A stretch of 32,287 nucleotides of DNA from Oscillospiraceae bacterium (GTDB lineage Bacteria; Bacillota; Clostridia; Saccharofermentanales; Saccharofermentanaceae). Where the stretch lies: the NCBI GenBank assembly GCA_902802325.1, contig CADCLV010000022.1:1-32287 (forward strand), in the 5' to 3' direction. Shown in pieces: positions 6,983-14,412 of this stretch. Position numbers and translations under genes: made by a program. The notes under the pieces are model-generated. The model worked only from the letters and a program-made list of their open reading frames with translations. It was not told the origin of the DNA and did not search any database. Each line of letters opens with the position of its first letter. Position 1 is the stretch's first letter.

Positions 6983-7903
6983 TTATTTAAAGATCTTGCG
7001 ATCGAGGTTTAATCCTCTAACAAATGAGGTCACCGCGTTGATCTCATTTTTCACTTTCATGATATCATCACTGTCCGGACTGTGATAGATTGGCGGTTCA
7101 AGATAGTCTTTGTTAGAATTGATCGCCACGTGAAGCTGATTATCCACAAATCCGATCATGACCTTACCATCACTCAGCGACACGAGCTGCATCAGTCCCT
7201 GCATCAGTCCCGGAGTCAGAAGATAGAACGCTTCCACTTCGTTCTGGCAAAGGCACTTGAACATCTTATTAAACTGCTCATCTTCTGTCTTAAAAGCATG
7301 TCTTCTCTCCGTTTTTTTCGTAAAAATGCCCGTTCGTTTTTTCGCAAACGCGAAACCCTGCTGGATGATCTGAAGATCAGCTTCAAAATTCTTATTTGAC
7401 TCGAAGATCATCCATCGGCCGCGAAGATATGTCGTTGTGTGCGAGTGTCCATCCGAATCACTAGATTCATCCTGGATCAGGACATCCGATCTCTCAAAAG
7501 AAACATTGTTATATGTTCCCCGGATATAATCCTCGCTTTTATAGATATTCCCCATCATCATTAAGCCGGTCTGCGCGATCTGCTGACGCGGAAATCCGTA
7601 TTCCGGCTGATAGACGGCATCCGGAATGGCCTCGCGCACCATATCATAAATATAATGCGTCTTGTAATAGTTCCGGTATTCGTTCAGTTTCTTCCTGTAT
7701 ACAAGGGCATAGAAGAAAATAATAAAAATGATTGAACCGAAAAATCCGAAGAATATCCCCAAAGGACCTAAATCCATATTTCTCGAACCTATCGTCATTA
7801 TCATGGAAAAAATCACTATGGCAAGCGGGACTGCCCACATACAAACGTTAAGGGTCATTACCTTTTTGCGCATCTTTTCAATAATCATCATCTGCTCATT
7901 CAT
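6983..7903 (-). CDS. DUF3137 domain membrane protein
   Basis: A 306-residue protein matching the DUF3137 family in size, layout and its pairing with lemA. Two membrane helices near the N-terminus (about 18-38 and 47-68) are followed by a large cytosolic domain containing the family-like TYLRGRWMIFESNK and ending in a conserved-looking tail. A short segment rich in Asp, Ser and His (QDESSDSDGHSHTTT) precedes the core. The function of DUF3137 is unknown. The start is ATG 7903 with AGGAG upstream; a promoter is visible at 7955..7927. Likely a two-gene operon with lemA. Confidence 0.85.
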   Translation of the reverse strand: MNEQMMIIEKMRKKVMTLNVCMWAVPLAIVIFSMIMTIGSRNMDLGPLGIFFGFFGSIIFIIFFYALVYRKKLNEYRNYYKTHYIYDMVREAIPDAVYQPEYGFPRQQIAQTGLMMMGNIYKSEDYIRGTYNNVSFERSDVLIQDESSDSDGHSHTTTYLRGRWMIFESNKNFEADLQIIQQGFAFAKKRTGIFTKKTERRHAFKTEDEQFNKMFKCLCQNEVEAFYLLTPGLMQGLMQLVSLSDGKVMIGFVDNQLHVAINSNKDYLEPPIYHSPDSDDIMKVKNEINAVTSFVRGLNLDRKIFK

Positions 7904-7926
7904 GTCGTATTTCTCCTAGTGTCATC

Positions 7927-7955
7927 ATTTTACCTTTTTCCCAAGCGCATGACTA
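7927..7955 (-). promoter_or_regulatory. Promoter of the DUF3137-lemA operon
   Basis: Minus-strand TAGTCA (7955..7950), 17 nt, TAAAAT (7932..7927), 24 nt upstream of the start codon. Confidence 0.45.
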
Positions 7956-8084
7956 CATAAAAAAATCAGAATTAGCAGTAGATAAACCGGTTTATTCTGT
8001 CATTAAACAAACTGTTCGATCCTATCAGTCCGAAGGGCTGGATGGCAGGGCTGGCCAGGATTCCCAAAGATACGAATCAAATAG

Positions 8085-8090
8085 TATAAT
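8085..8090 (+). promoter_or_regulatory. -10 box for the gene at 8122
   Basis: Perfect TATAAT 31 nt before the start; no convincing -35 hexamer. Confidence 0.35.
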
Positions 8091-8121
8091 GAAGAGACGA
8101 GCGAGCAGATGAGGCATAGAT

Positions 8122-8925
8122 ATGGATATGGATATGAATATGATGATCAGTGACAGATATGCCGAGATCAAAGATCGGCATGAGTTTGAAGATAGTGTGG
8201 ATGAGCTTATCGTTGAGTGTTATCGGTACAAAATCTTCAAGGCCAATCCTTCAAAGAAATTCAAAGAGGATTTCAAAGAGGACTTTGAATGCAAGTATCC
8301 GATTTACGTAAATGATATTACGAAAAAGATGGCAGGCAGGCTTCGTACAAGGATCAAATTCTACAAAGATAACGAAGCACTTGAGGAGAAGGCCCGTAAA
8401 CAACGTGCACAACGCGGCTATGCTGATGTAGATGTATGGAATATAGATTCGTGGTTTATGAGAACCGTTTTACCGATGCTTAGACAGTTTCGCAAAAAAC
8501 ATAACGGGTTTCCGTCCTCCTTTTTATCCGGATACGATTCCACTCCCGAAGAACGAGAAACGGCAAATGCAAAATGGGAAGGGATCCTAGACAGAATGAT
8601 TTTTCTCCTGGAAGAGATGGATGAAGATAAGTGTTCCATGAAAAATCCGTATGAAGGAAGGTACAATGCCCTGCATAGAAAGTTCCGTAAGGAACTGGGC
8701 TGGTTCGGAGAAAAAGCGAAAACTCCGGAAGAACTTGCCGAGGAAAAAGAAAAACGTTCATATAGAATGTATTCTCCATGGGACTTTCCGGATAAATATC
8801 CTACAGCAGAAGAAATCAAGAATAAGTACTTTGAATATGAGTCAAAGATTGATTCTTATAGAGAGGACTGTAAGAATGAATTCTTTTCGCTTTTCTCCGA
8901 ATATTACTGGATGTTATGGGACTGA
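8122..8925 (+). CDS. Unknown soluble protein with a phage-like Trp-rich core
   Basis: A 267-residue hydrophilic protein without signal peptide or membrane helix. It starts with alternating Met/Asp codons (MDMDMNMMIS), so the exact start among several ATGs is uncertain; GAGG at 8111 favours 8122. The middle (about 101-165) reads WNIDSWFMRTVLPMLRQF, then a short KHNGFPSS stretch, then KWEGILDRMIFLLEEMDED. This W-x-x-D ... LPMLRQF ... W-x-x-I-L-D-x-M pattern recalls uncharacterised proteins of large phages and their hosts; I recall no function for them. The remainder is charged and Lys/Glu rich, with another aromatic run at the end (SEYYWMLWD). Its terminator is encoded inside the 3' end of the convergent gene. 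Confidence 0.7.
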   Translation: MDMDMNMMISDRYAEIKDRHEFEDSVDELIVECYRYKIFKANPSKKFKEDFKEDFECKYPIYVNDITKKMAGRLRTRIKFYKDNEALEEKARKQRAQRGYADVDVWNIDSWFMRTVLPMLRQFRKKHNGFPSSFLSGYDSTPEERETANAKWEGILDRMIFLLEEMDEDKCSMKNPYEGRYNALHRKFRKELGWFGEKAKTPEELAEEKEKRSYRMYSPWDFPDKYPTAEEIKNKYFEYESKIDSYREDCKNEFFSLFSEYYWMLWD

Positions 8926-8953
8926 TACCGACAGCAAGAGTGACAGATGAAGT

Positions 8954-8986
8954 GCTACACAATTAGCGATGTGTGTGGCCTTTTTT
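8954..8986 (+). terminator. Terminator overlapping the end of the convergent gene
   Basis: GCTACACA and TGTGTGGC (one G-U pair) form an 8-bp stem followed by TTTTTT at 8981-8986. It ends transcripts from the gene at 8122. Most of it lies inside the last codons of the minus-strand membrane protein gene (stop at 8963). Confidence 0.75.
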
Positions 8987-9445
8987 CGTCAGGATCCAAT
9001 AACCAAGAACAGGACCGGCTATCATGGCAAGATAAACAAGTGTGATCCAAGGCTGGTATTCAATATAGAACTGCTTGAATGTAAGCTGCAGCGGATGCGG
9101 GATGAGCACCCATCCGATAAGATCGATCACAATGCTGATTCCGGACCACAATAATCCCGTCGTTAAAGCCTTTTTGAAAGTCGGCTGTTTTAATCCTTTC
9201 ATGTAGATCAATCCGAAGATCGTGAAAAAGATGATATTGTATAAAGGATGCCATGCTCTTGTCGCTTCATAGCCTTCGCCTAATCCCGGTCCCTGAGACA
9301 TAGAACCCATATTCAATACGAGTACATTGAAGAATGTATGTCCGACTCCGATTATGGTCACCACATAGTAACTGATCCAGTACCATAACATCGATCTGCC
9401 AAACTGACGCTTTGTATTTTCCTTAATCTGTAATTCCTTTTCCAT
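8963..9445 (-). CDS. Membrane protein of unknown function, four helices
   Basis: A 160-residue protein with predicted membrane helices at about 19-44, 66-84, 93-113 and 131-151. Between the last two helices is the striking stretch IPHPLQLTFKQFYIEYQPW. I think homologues exist in other Bacillota but recall no name or function. The start is ATG 9445 with GAGGAG 8 nt upstream. The C-terminus is basic (KKGHTHR). The upstream gap of about 150 nt carries a TACAAT-like -10 box and no clear terminator for the peptidase gene. Confidence 0.75.
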   Translation of the reverse strand: MEKELQIKENTKRQFGRSMLWYWISYYVVTIIGVGHTFFNVLVLNMGSMSQGPGLGEGYEATRAWHPLYNIIFFTIFGLIYMKGLKQPTFKKALTTGLLWSGISIVIDLIGWVLIPHPLQLTFKQFYIEYQPWITLVYLAMIAGPVLGYWILTKKGHTHR

Positions 9446-9598
9446 TAATCCTGCTCCTCATCTTTCGTGGTATGGCACTATTGTAGTTTCCCTGAAGAAC
9501 AGAATCTTTATGGAAATCTGATATGTTTCTTAAATATCTCTTAAACGCAAAGCAAATCCCGTTTAGACAGCAAAGTTCTTTCAAATCATAATTCACGG

Positions 9599-10912
9599 TC
9601 AGCAAAATAGAACCGGAAGGAACGGATCTCCGATCATCTTGGTGTATTCGCTGACTCCCAGTTTTTCCGATAAACTCTCGTCCGTCACATCGATCCATTC
9701 CCCATCCACCAGAACAAAGGATGTGTTAGGTTCAGTATGCGTCACATACTCAAGTTCACCTTCGACGGCGCCGCTATGAAAGAAGCGTTTCGTCGGAACG
9801 GTCATGGATTCTCCCTCAAAATAGACAGTTCCCGTTTTCCTTATAACGACAGTGCATTCCTTGACAGAAAGGGGTGAATCAAGTCTGACCAGGTGATAGC
9901 CGGAGTGCTCCATCTTGCCGCTGACCTTGGCAAGCGACTGTCCGAATTTACCGTCCAGGATCTCCACCTCATAGGTGCAGGTCTCTTCTTCCGAGAAGAT
10001 CCCGATGGCAGAAAGTTTCCCCTCGTGCCGGATAATGCTGGCATAAGTGCTTTCACCGGAAGTACTGCTCAGATCGACATTCCCGATCATGGCATAGCCG
10101 TGGTTTTCACCGGAAGAATATGAATTGGTCATCTGATACGAAATCGCCAAGGGAAACTGCACGTCGTAGGAGACCCAGTAATAGGCAGGAATGTTAAGGG
10201 GCGTGATGGTATTCTGCACCAGCCAGGCACCGTTCCGGGAGGCTTTTGTGGAGAAGGCATCTGCCGGAAAATCGTCATCCCAGCCGATCACACACAAGAA
10301 ATGATTCGTTTCCGTTCCCTTATAGTTCTGCGTCGGATATCCGTGACTTCTGGAGTATCCCGATTCTAAGCTGATTGCTACGACAGGCGCTCCATATTCC
10401 CGGACCCATTCTTTCAGTTCATCAACACCGGGATTGATAAGCCGTATTGCGTCCGAAAGCACATATCCGTGCAGCGGATCCGAACAAAGTACATCGAATA
10501 CATGGAGCAGGTTTCCGCCATATTCAGTCTTATTTCCAATGGTGGCATACATCCCATCTTTTCCGGAAGACAGATCCTCCTTCGCACAGTACATACGGTC
10601 AAATATCTCCTCGCCGGTTGCCTCCCAGTTCCCGATTCTATTCTTCTGAAGATAGGCCTGCACAGACGTAACCGCGGAAAAAGCAAAGCATCCGCTCATA
10701 CCCTGCGTATATACAGGAAGGTCTAATCCTTCATCCAGTGAGCAGTAACTGGTCTTCTCATTCTGAAAGGGTGTGAAGTATTCCGTTTCTGCGTACGGAA
10801 AGAGGTCGATATATTTCGTATTCCTTTTTGCTTTCTTGCATCCGGCAAAAGAAGTTGTGGAAAGAATGAGAAGCATGGCAATCCCTCTTCTCATTAGGCT
10901 ATTTCTATTCAT
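9599..10912 (-). CDS. Papain-like (C1 family) cysteine peptidase lipoprotein
   Basis: A 437-residue secreted lipoprotein. ATG 10912 follows AGGAG by 8 nt; an in-frame extension into the upstream gene has no such site. The signal peptide ends SFAGC, with Cys25 as lipidation site. The catalytic set of papain enzymes is visible: Gln70 (oxyanion hole), Cys75 in SGCFAFS, His204 in TNHFLCVIGWDDDF, and Asn234 in GAWLVQNT. Residues after about 275 form a beta-rich C-terminal region, probably the lectin-like domain often attached to prokaryotic C1 peptidases. All catalytic residues are present, so an active surface protease is likely. It lies 16 nt downstream of the AraC-type regulator and is probably controlled with it. 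Confidence 0.85.
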   Translation of the reverse strand: MNRNSLMRRGIAMLLILSTTSFAGCKKAKRNTKYIDLFPYAETEYFTPFQNEKTSYCSLDEGLDLPVYTQGMSGCFAFSAVTSVQAYLQKNRIGNWEATGEEIFDRMYCAKEDLSSGKDGMYATIGNKTEYGGNLLHVFDVLCSDPLHGYVLSDAIRLINPGVDELKEWVREYGAPVVAISLESGYSRSHGYPTQNYKGTETNHFLCVIGWDDDFPADAFSTKASRNGAWLVQNTITPLNIPAYYWVSYDVQFPLAISYQMTNSYSSGENHGYAMIGNVDLSSTSGESTYASIIRHEGKLSAIGIFSEEETCTYEVEILDGKFGQSLAKVSGKMEHSGYHLVRLDSPLSVKECTVVIRKTGTVYFEGESMTVPTKRFFHSGAVEGELEYVTHTEPNTSFVLVDGEWIDVTDESLSEKLGVSEYTKMIGDPFLPVLFC

Positions 10913-10928
10913 ATGTCTATCTCCTGAA

Positions 10929-11849
10929 TTATTTTTCTGCTCTTCTCTGGACCGGAAGCCAGATCTCGTTATAAAAACCTTTCCCGTCTTCGCTCGGAAG
11001 GTTATAACATTCGATATTGTACTCGGCAATAAGATCGTATTCGTCCGTATCCAGAAGCCATTCTCCGAAGATGAATCTGCGCATCTTCTGGATCTCTTCT
11101 GTGGAATTATCCTTACAGCGGAACTTCGCCCAGAGCGTCTCCGGGATCTCTATACAGGTCATATCTTCCGGGATCTCCCCGCCCTTATATTCAGATCCGG
11201 CAAGGAACAGGAAGCGTTCCGCAAAGGTGATCTTCTGGACTTCCTCTTCATCAAAATCCGAAAGCCAGGGTGCTCCCTGATTATTTAGAACACTCTCACA
11301 TCCTCCGACACTGACTCCGTAGAAAGGTCCGTAGTTTCCGGTTTTGAGCTGTTTCTTGACAAAATCGGTCACAAATCCGGGGATCTTCTGAAAGCAGGTC
11401 TCATTTTCAAAAACATCGGCTTTCCCGAAGAGAAAGAACGGCGCGGTCGTATCGATCACTACATCCACCGTATCGGCGCCTTTGACCGAGAAAGAAAGCT
11501 TCAGCGGAAGAAATGTCCGAACCGGTTTTTTCTTCTTTTTGATCTCATTGGGAGTCGCATCGTGAAAACGGCTGAAGGCCTTTGTGAAGCTTTCCGGCGT
11601 CTCGTATCCGTATTTAGCTGCAATATCGATGACTTTGACATCCTCTCCCAGAAGATCCATCGCAGCCAGATACAGTTTTCTGTTACGGACATATTCACTG
11701 ATTGAATATCCGGTGATCATCTGAAAACTTGTCTGAAGATAACTTGCCGAAACATGTACCATAAGGGCCGCCTCCTTCGGACCTTGCACTGTCAGAAGAT
11801 TCTTCTCCAGATATCGGAGCGTCTCGGTAATGACATTGACCCAGTCCAT
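10929..11849 (-). CDS. AraC-family regulator with GyrI-like effector domain
   Basis: A 306-residue regulator with the domain order of the MarA/Rob-like group: an N-terminal double helix-turn-helix (about 9-107; AALMVHVSASYLQTSFQMIT and IAAKYGYETPESFTKAFSRF are the two recognition units), a basic linker (EIKKKKKPVR), then a GyrI-like small-molecule-binding domain (about 120-306). Such proteins respond to hydrophobic or cationic compounds. The start is ATG 11849. It is the first gene of an operon with the papain-like lipoprotein and is divergent from the DinB-DUF3795 gene. The intergenic region holds two inverted repeats that could be its binding sites. Confidence 0.9.
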   Translation of the reverse strand: MDWVNVITETLRYLEKNLLTVQGPKEAALMVHVSASYLQTSFQMITGYSISEYVRNRKLYLAAMDLLGEDVKVIDIAAKYGYETPESFTKAFSRFHDATPNEIKKKKKPVRTFLPLKLSFSVKGADTVDVVIDTTAPFFLFGKADVFENETCFQKIPGFVTDFVKKQLKTGNYGPFYGVSVGGCESVLNNQGAPWLSDFDEEEVQKITFAERFLFLAGSEYKGGEIPEDMTCIEIPETLWAKFRCKDNSTEEIQKMRRFIFGEWLLDTDEYDLIAEYNIECYNLPSEDGKGFYNEIWLPVQRRAEK

Positions 11850-11887
11850 CTTGTGATTTCTCCCTTACTTTATCCTGTTTCGGCGAA

Positions 11888-11916
11888 CAAATCCTGTCTT
11901 TTCGTACGAGGATTTG
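11888..11916. repeat. 8-bp inverted repeat in the araC leader
   Basis: CAAATCCT (11888-11895) and AGGATTTG (11909-11916) are perfect inverted arms with a 13-nt loop. It lies downstream of the minus-strand -10 box and 38 nt or more before the regulator's start. It could be an operator for autoregulation or an RNA hairpin in the leader. Confidence 0.5.
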
Positions 11917-11920
11917 TCTC

Positions 11921-11929
11921 ATTATAGCA
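11921..11929 (-). promoter_or_regulatory. Extended -10 promoter of the AraC-type regulator
   Basis: Minus-strand TGC then perfect TATAAT (11926..11921), an extended -10 box (TGnTATAAT). No -35 match to consensus. Confidence 0.5.
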
Positions 11930-11948
11930 TATGGATATATCGTGCTAT
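11924..11948. promoter_or_regulatory. Possible operator in the divergent araC/DinB region
   Basis: ATAGCA (11924-11929) and TGCTAT (11943-11948) form a 6-bp inverted repeat with a 13-nt centre, overlapping the regulator's -10 box. It is well placed to control both divergent genes. Confidence 0.4.
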
Positions 11949-12001
11949 GTTAAAATGAATTAAAGTATTCTAGCTTCTGGAAGAGAGTAGAAGATCGTAA
12001 C

Positions 12002-13057
12002 ATGAATAAAGAATGGTCCGAGATGAATAAGAAGATGCAGACCCTGATTGGAAAAGAAGCAACTTTCCCGGAAGGGATCGATGCGCTCATCGAACTTCGG
12101 GAAGTGCTTTTCGAGCAGATCACATCGATTGCGAAAAACTACCCGTCAGAGGCATTTTATCAGATGCCTTTTGCAGGAGCGGAAGGATATCACAGTAAGA
12201 CGCTCGTTTACTCGATGTGGCATATCTTCCGGATCGAGGATATCGTGGCCCATGAACTGATTGCGAAAGACAGGCAGGTGCTCTTTTCCGGGAGCTTCCT
12301 GAAAAAGACGAAGAGCCCGATCATTACTACGGGAAATGAACTGCACGATGAGGGAATCGTTTCTTTTTCCCGGGAACTGGACACGCAGGCGGTATATGAG
12401 TACTGCCGTGCCGTGAAGAGTTCTTCGGATGAGATCCTTCGCAAGCTGACGTATAAGGATCTGAAGAGAACTTTTACAGACGAAGATAAGAAACGGATCC
12501 TTGATAGCGGCAGCGTCAGCACGGACGAGAGTGCCGTATGGCTGATCGATTACTGGTGCGAGAAAGATCTGAAGGGAATTCTAAAGATGCCTTTCAGCCG
12601 GCACTGGATCATGCATATCGAGGCGATGTGCCGCATCACGAACAAACTCTGCCAGAAAGCGAAAAAAGGTGTCGATCAGATCGCCTACTGCGGTCTTTCC
12701 TGCGCCCACTGCTTCCTGAAGGACTATTGCGGTTCGTGCAGAACACCGTATAACACCTGCTCGTATGCGAAATGCTCCCCGGACGGGGTGTGCCCGAATG
12801 CCAAATGCTGTAAAGAAAAAGGTCTCGACGGCTGCTACGAATGTGACGAGATCCGGGATTGTAAGCGCGGTTTCTATGCTCTCGGAAAAGAAGTCCATGC
12901 CATCAAGGCCATGTCTCTTTTCATTTCCAAGTACGGCAAGAAAGAACTTCAGACAGTTCTTGAGAATCTCCATAAGAAACAGGAATTCGAAAAGGTGCAG
13001 GAAGTCCTTGGTGACGACATCGACCAGGGCCTTCAGATCCTGGAGGAGAACAGGTAA
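12002..13057 (+). CDS. DinB-like domain fused to a Cys-rich DUF3795 domain
   Basis: A 351-residue cytosolic protein. Residues about 20-220 look like a DinB-like four-helix bundle: His74 in SMWHIFRIEDIVAHEL and His201/His205 in RHWIMHIEAM sit where DinB proteins bind a metal. Residues about 226-300 are a DUF3795 domain with many cysteines (YCGLSCAHC, CGSC, CSYAKC, CPNAKCC, CYECDEIRDC), which suggests zinc or iron-sulfur binding. A helical tail follows. DinB-like proteins include thiol-dependent transferases; the role of DUF3795 is unknown. The start is ATG 12002, although the ribosome binding site is weak and a second ATG lies 21 nt on. Divergent from the AraC-type regulator. Confidence 0.8.
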   Translation: MNKEWSEMNKKMQTLIGKEATFPEGIDALIELREVLFEQITSIAKNYPSEAFYQMPFAGAEGYHSKTLVYSMWHIFRIEDIVAHELIAKDRQVLFSGSFLKKTKSPIITTGNELHDEGIVSFSRELDTQAVYEYCRAVKSSSDEILRKLTYKDLKRTFTDEDKKRILDSGSVSTDESAVWLIDYWCEKDLKGILKMPFSRHWIMHIEAMCRITNKLCQKAKKGVDQIAYCGLSCAHCFLKDYCGSCRTPYNTCSYAKCSPDGVCPNAKCCKEKGLDGCYECDEIRDCKRGFYALGKEVHAIKAMSLFISKYGKKELQTVLENLHKKQEFEKVQEVLGDDIDQGLQILEENR

Positions 13058-13084
13058 CGGCAGGCATTCATGTCCTTGTTCCTG

Positions 13085-13276
13085 TCAAATGTCCGGCAGG
13101 ATCGGACAAAGTGCTATTGACGTTTTCATACTCACTCCCGCTTCTTTCATGAAGGAAGCGTATTCTTCTTTTACGCCTCTGATCGTTTGAATGATGCAGG
13201 CGCATTTTCGGTTAGAGGCATCTTAATGGGAGACAGTTCTATTCCGCTTCTAAGAAAGTCTCTGTCATATTCGAAA
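13085..13276 (-). pseudogene. Relic of a second hipA with a large internal deletion
   Basis: Reading the minus strand, FEYDRDFLRSGIELSPIKMP (13275 down to about 13216) is almost identical to residues 28-47 of the intact HipA at 1467-2756. It joins directly, in another frame, to RKCACIIQTIRGVKEEYASF and then MKEAGVS..., ending at TGA 13087..13085. That part matches HipA residues from about 388 to the C-terminus. About 340 residues including the whole active site are missing. The sequence differs from the intact gene at many codons, so it derives from a distinct paralogue, not a recent copy. No hipB is left beside it. Confidence 0.85.
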
Positions 13277-13291
13277 ATTTTTTCTAAATCT

Positions 13292-13319
13292 TTCGAATAT
13301 TATTCCTCCTATATGTGTC
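13292..13319 (+). promoter_or_regulatory. Predicted ECF-type promoter (site B)
   Basis: TTCGAATA (13292-13299), 14 nt, TGTGTC (13314-13319). The same two boxes with the same 14-nt gap occur upstream of the sigma-TM-YD gene (site C) and of the lipoprotein at 27108-28610 (site A). The boxes do not fit sigma-A consensus. The start codon is 33 nt downstream. Confidence 0.6.
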
Positions 13320-13344
13320 TATGTATTGAAACACAGACGGGAGG
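13305..13344. repeat. Interrupted inverted repeat at promoter B
   Basis: CCTCC with TGTGT on the left and ACACA with GGAGG on the right form a two-part palindrome around the -10-like box; the right arm is the ribosome binding site of the next gene. Nearly the same layout occurs at 28705-28745 upstream of the homologous lipoprotein. Confidence 0.5.
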
Positions 13345-13352
13345 TCAATGAA

Positions 13353-14366
13353 ATGAAAAGAAAGAAATTAGTAACTGTAGTAAGCCTGTGCCTTGCATTC
13401 TCGATGATGCTGTCATCCTGCGCATCGGATAAGAAGGAAAAGAATAGTTCCTCTAGAAAGAGCACTGCCTCGGAGTCGGAAGCCGTAACCAATACCAGTG
13501 ACAAGGAAGCAGAGTCTTCTGTATCGGAATCTTCTTCAGATTCCACGCTGGAAACCGATCAGATCGATGGCACTACCGCTTCGACAGTAAGTGCCGCGCC
13601 ACTCGAGGATCCATCCGAAAGCACAGCGGAGACATCAGAAGCACAGCCTTCGGAAGTCACACCGATTTCATTATCTTCTATAAAGGCCGGCGATGTGATC
13701 ACCTTCGGTTCTTTCGAGCAGGACAACAACACTTCCAACGGTACTGAAGATATTGAGTGGATCGTGGCCACCGTAGAAGACGGACGTGCACTTTTGCTGT
13801 CCAAGTACATTCTCTACAGCATGCCATATCACAGCACCGGAGATATCGCCTGGGAAGAGAGCGACATACGGAATTGGATGAACGGAGAATTTTACAATGA
13901 AGCCTTTGACGAGAGTGAAAAGGCTTCCATCTATGAGGTCGAGTTGGAGACAAAAGAACCCGGCTATGCCCGTAACATCACCACAAGGGATCATATCTTC
14001 CTCCTGGCCCTTGCTGACCTTGGCAAGTATTTCGAAATGGATTACTGGGACGAAACATACGAAGTAGGCGGCGACTGCTATTATCTGATGACCTCCGCAA
14101 CACCATATGCGGAAGCACACGGCGCCTTTAATATCACCCTGAACAATAAGAGCGCGAAGAAAACGGTCTCAGAACACCCTGAACTCAAAGGTGTTGTCAC
14201 ATGTGAATGGTGGCTTCGTGAGACTGGCGCTTTCTGTAGCATTATGGGTTCTACCATCGGAAATTACTATTGGGAGCCCGGCGACGTATTAAACAATCTT
14301 TACCACCCATGCGATAAGGAAGGTACGGGAATCCGTCCGGCGATCTGGGTCGCAGTTGAGGCATAA
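13353..14366 (+). CDS. DUF6273 domain lipoprotein
   Basis: A 337-residue lipoprotein; ATG 13353 follows GGGAGG by 8 nt. The signal peptide ends LSSC (Cys23) and is closely related in sequence to that of the lipoprotein at 27108-28610. A Ser/Thr/Glu-rich linker of about 80 residues spans the wall region. The C-terminal domain (about 110-337) has DUF6273 features: GDVITFGSFEQ, then EWIVATVEDGRALLLSKYIL, WEESDIRNWMNGEFYNEAF, and the late CEWWLRE and GIRPAIWV motifs. DUF6273 is common in secreted clostridial proteins, function unknown (distantly like sulfatase-modifying or lectin-like folds). Predicted to be transcribed from ECF-type site B. Confidence 0.88.
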   Translation: MKRKKLVTVVSLCLAFSMMLSSCASDKKEKNSSSRKSTASESEAVTNTSDKEAESSVSESSSDSTLETDQIDGTTASTVSAAPLEDPSESTAETSEAQPSEVTPISLSSIKAGDVITFGSFEQDNNTSNGTEDIEWIVATVEDGRALLLSKYILYSMPYHSTGDIAWEESDIRNWMNGEFYNEAFDESEKASIYEVELETKEPGYARNITTRDHIFLLALADLGKYFEMDYWDETYEVGGDCYYLMTSATPYAEAHGAFNITLNNKSAKKTVSEHPELKGVVTCEWWLRETGAFCSIMGSTIGNYYWEPGDVLNNLYHPCDKEGTGIRPAIWVAVEA

Positions 14367-14369
14367 CGC

Positions 14370-14404
14370 AAGGTCCGTCTGAACATAGTATTGAGACGGA
14401 CCTT
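14370..14404. terminator. 11-bp perfect hairpin between convergent genes
   Basis: AAGGTCCGTCT (14370-14380) and AGACGGACCTT (14394-14404) are perfect inverted arms with a 13-nt loop between the convergent DUF6273 and XRE genes. Neither strand has a U tract, so it would be a poor intrinsic terminator; it could be a transcript-end stabiliser or an element remnant. Confidence 0.5.
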
Positions 14405-14412
14405 ACTCACTG

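Noticed and set aside
8081..8150. Short tandem repeat from ATGGATATGGATATGAATATG
   Set aside because: It is the coding start (Met-Asp repeats) of the gene at 8122 and only three units long, so not a separate element.
13305..13344. RNA switch hiding the ribosome binding site of the DUF6273 gene
   Set aside because: Attractive because CCTCC can pair with GGAGG, but if the predicted -10 box at 13314-13319 is right, the left arm is not transcribed. Kept only as a DNA inverted repeat.
14370..14404. Insertion-sequence end or attachment site
   Set aside because: The perfect 11-bp inverted repeat is isolated, with no transposase, flanking direct repeats or second copy in the window.
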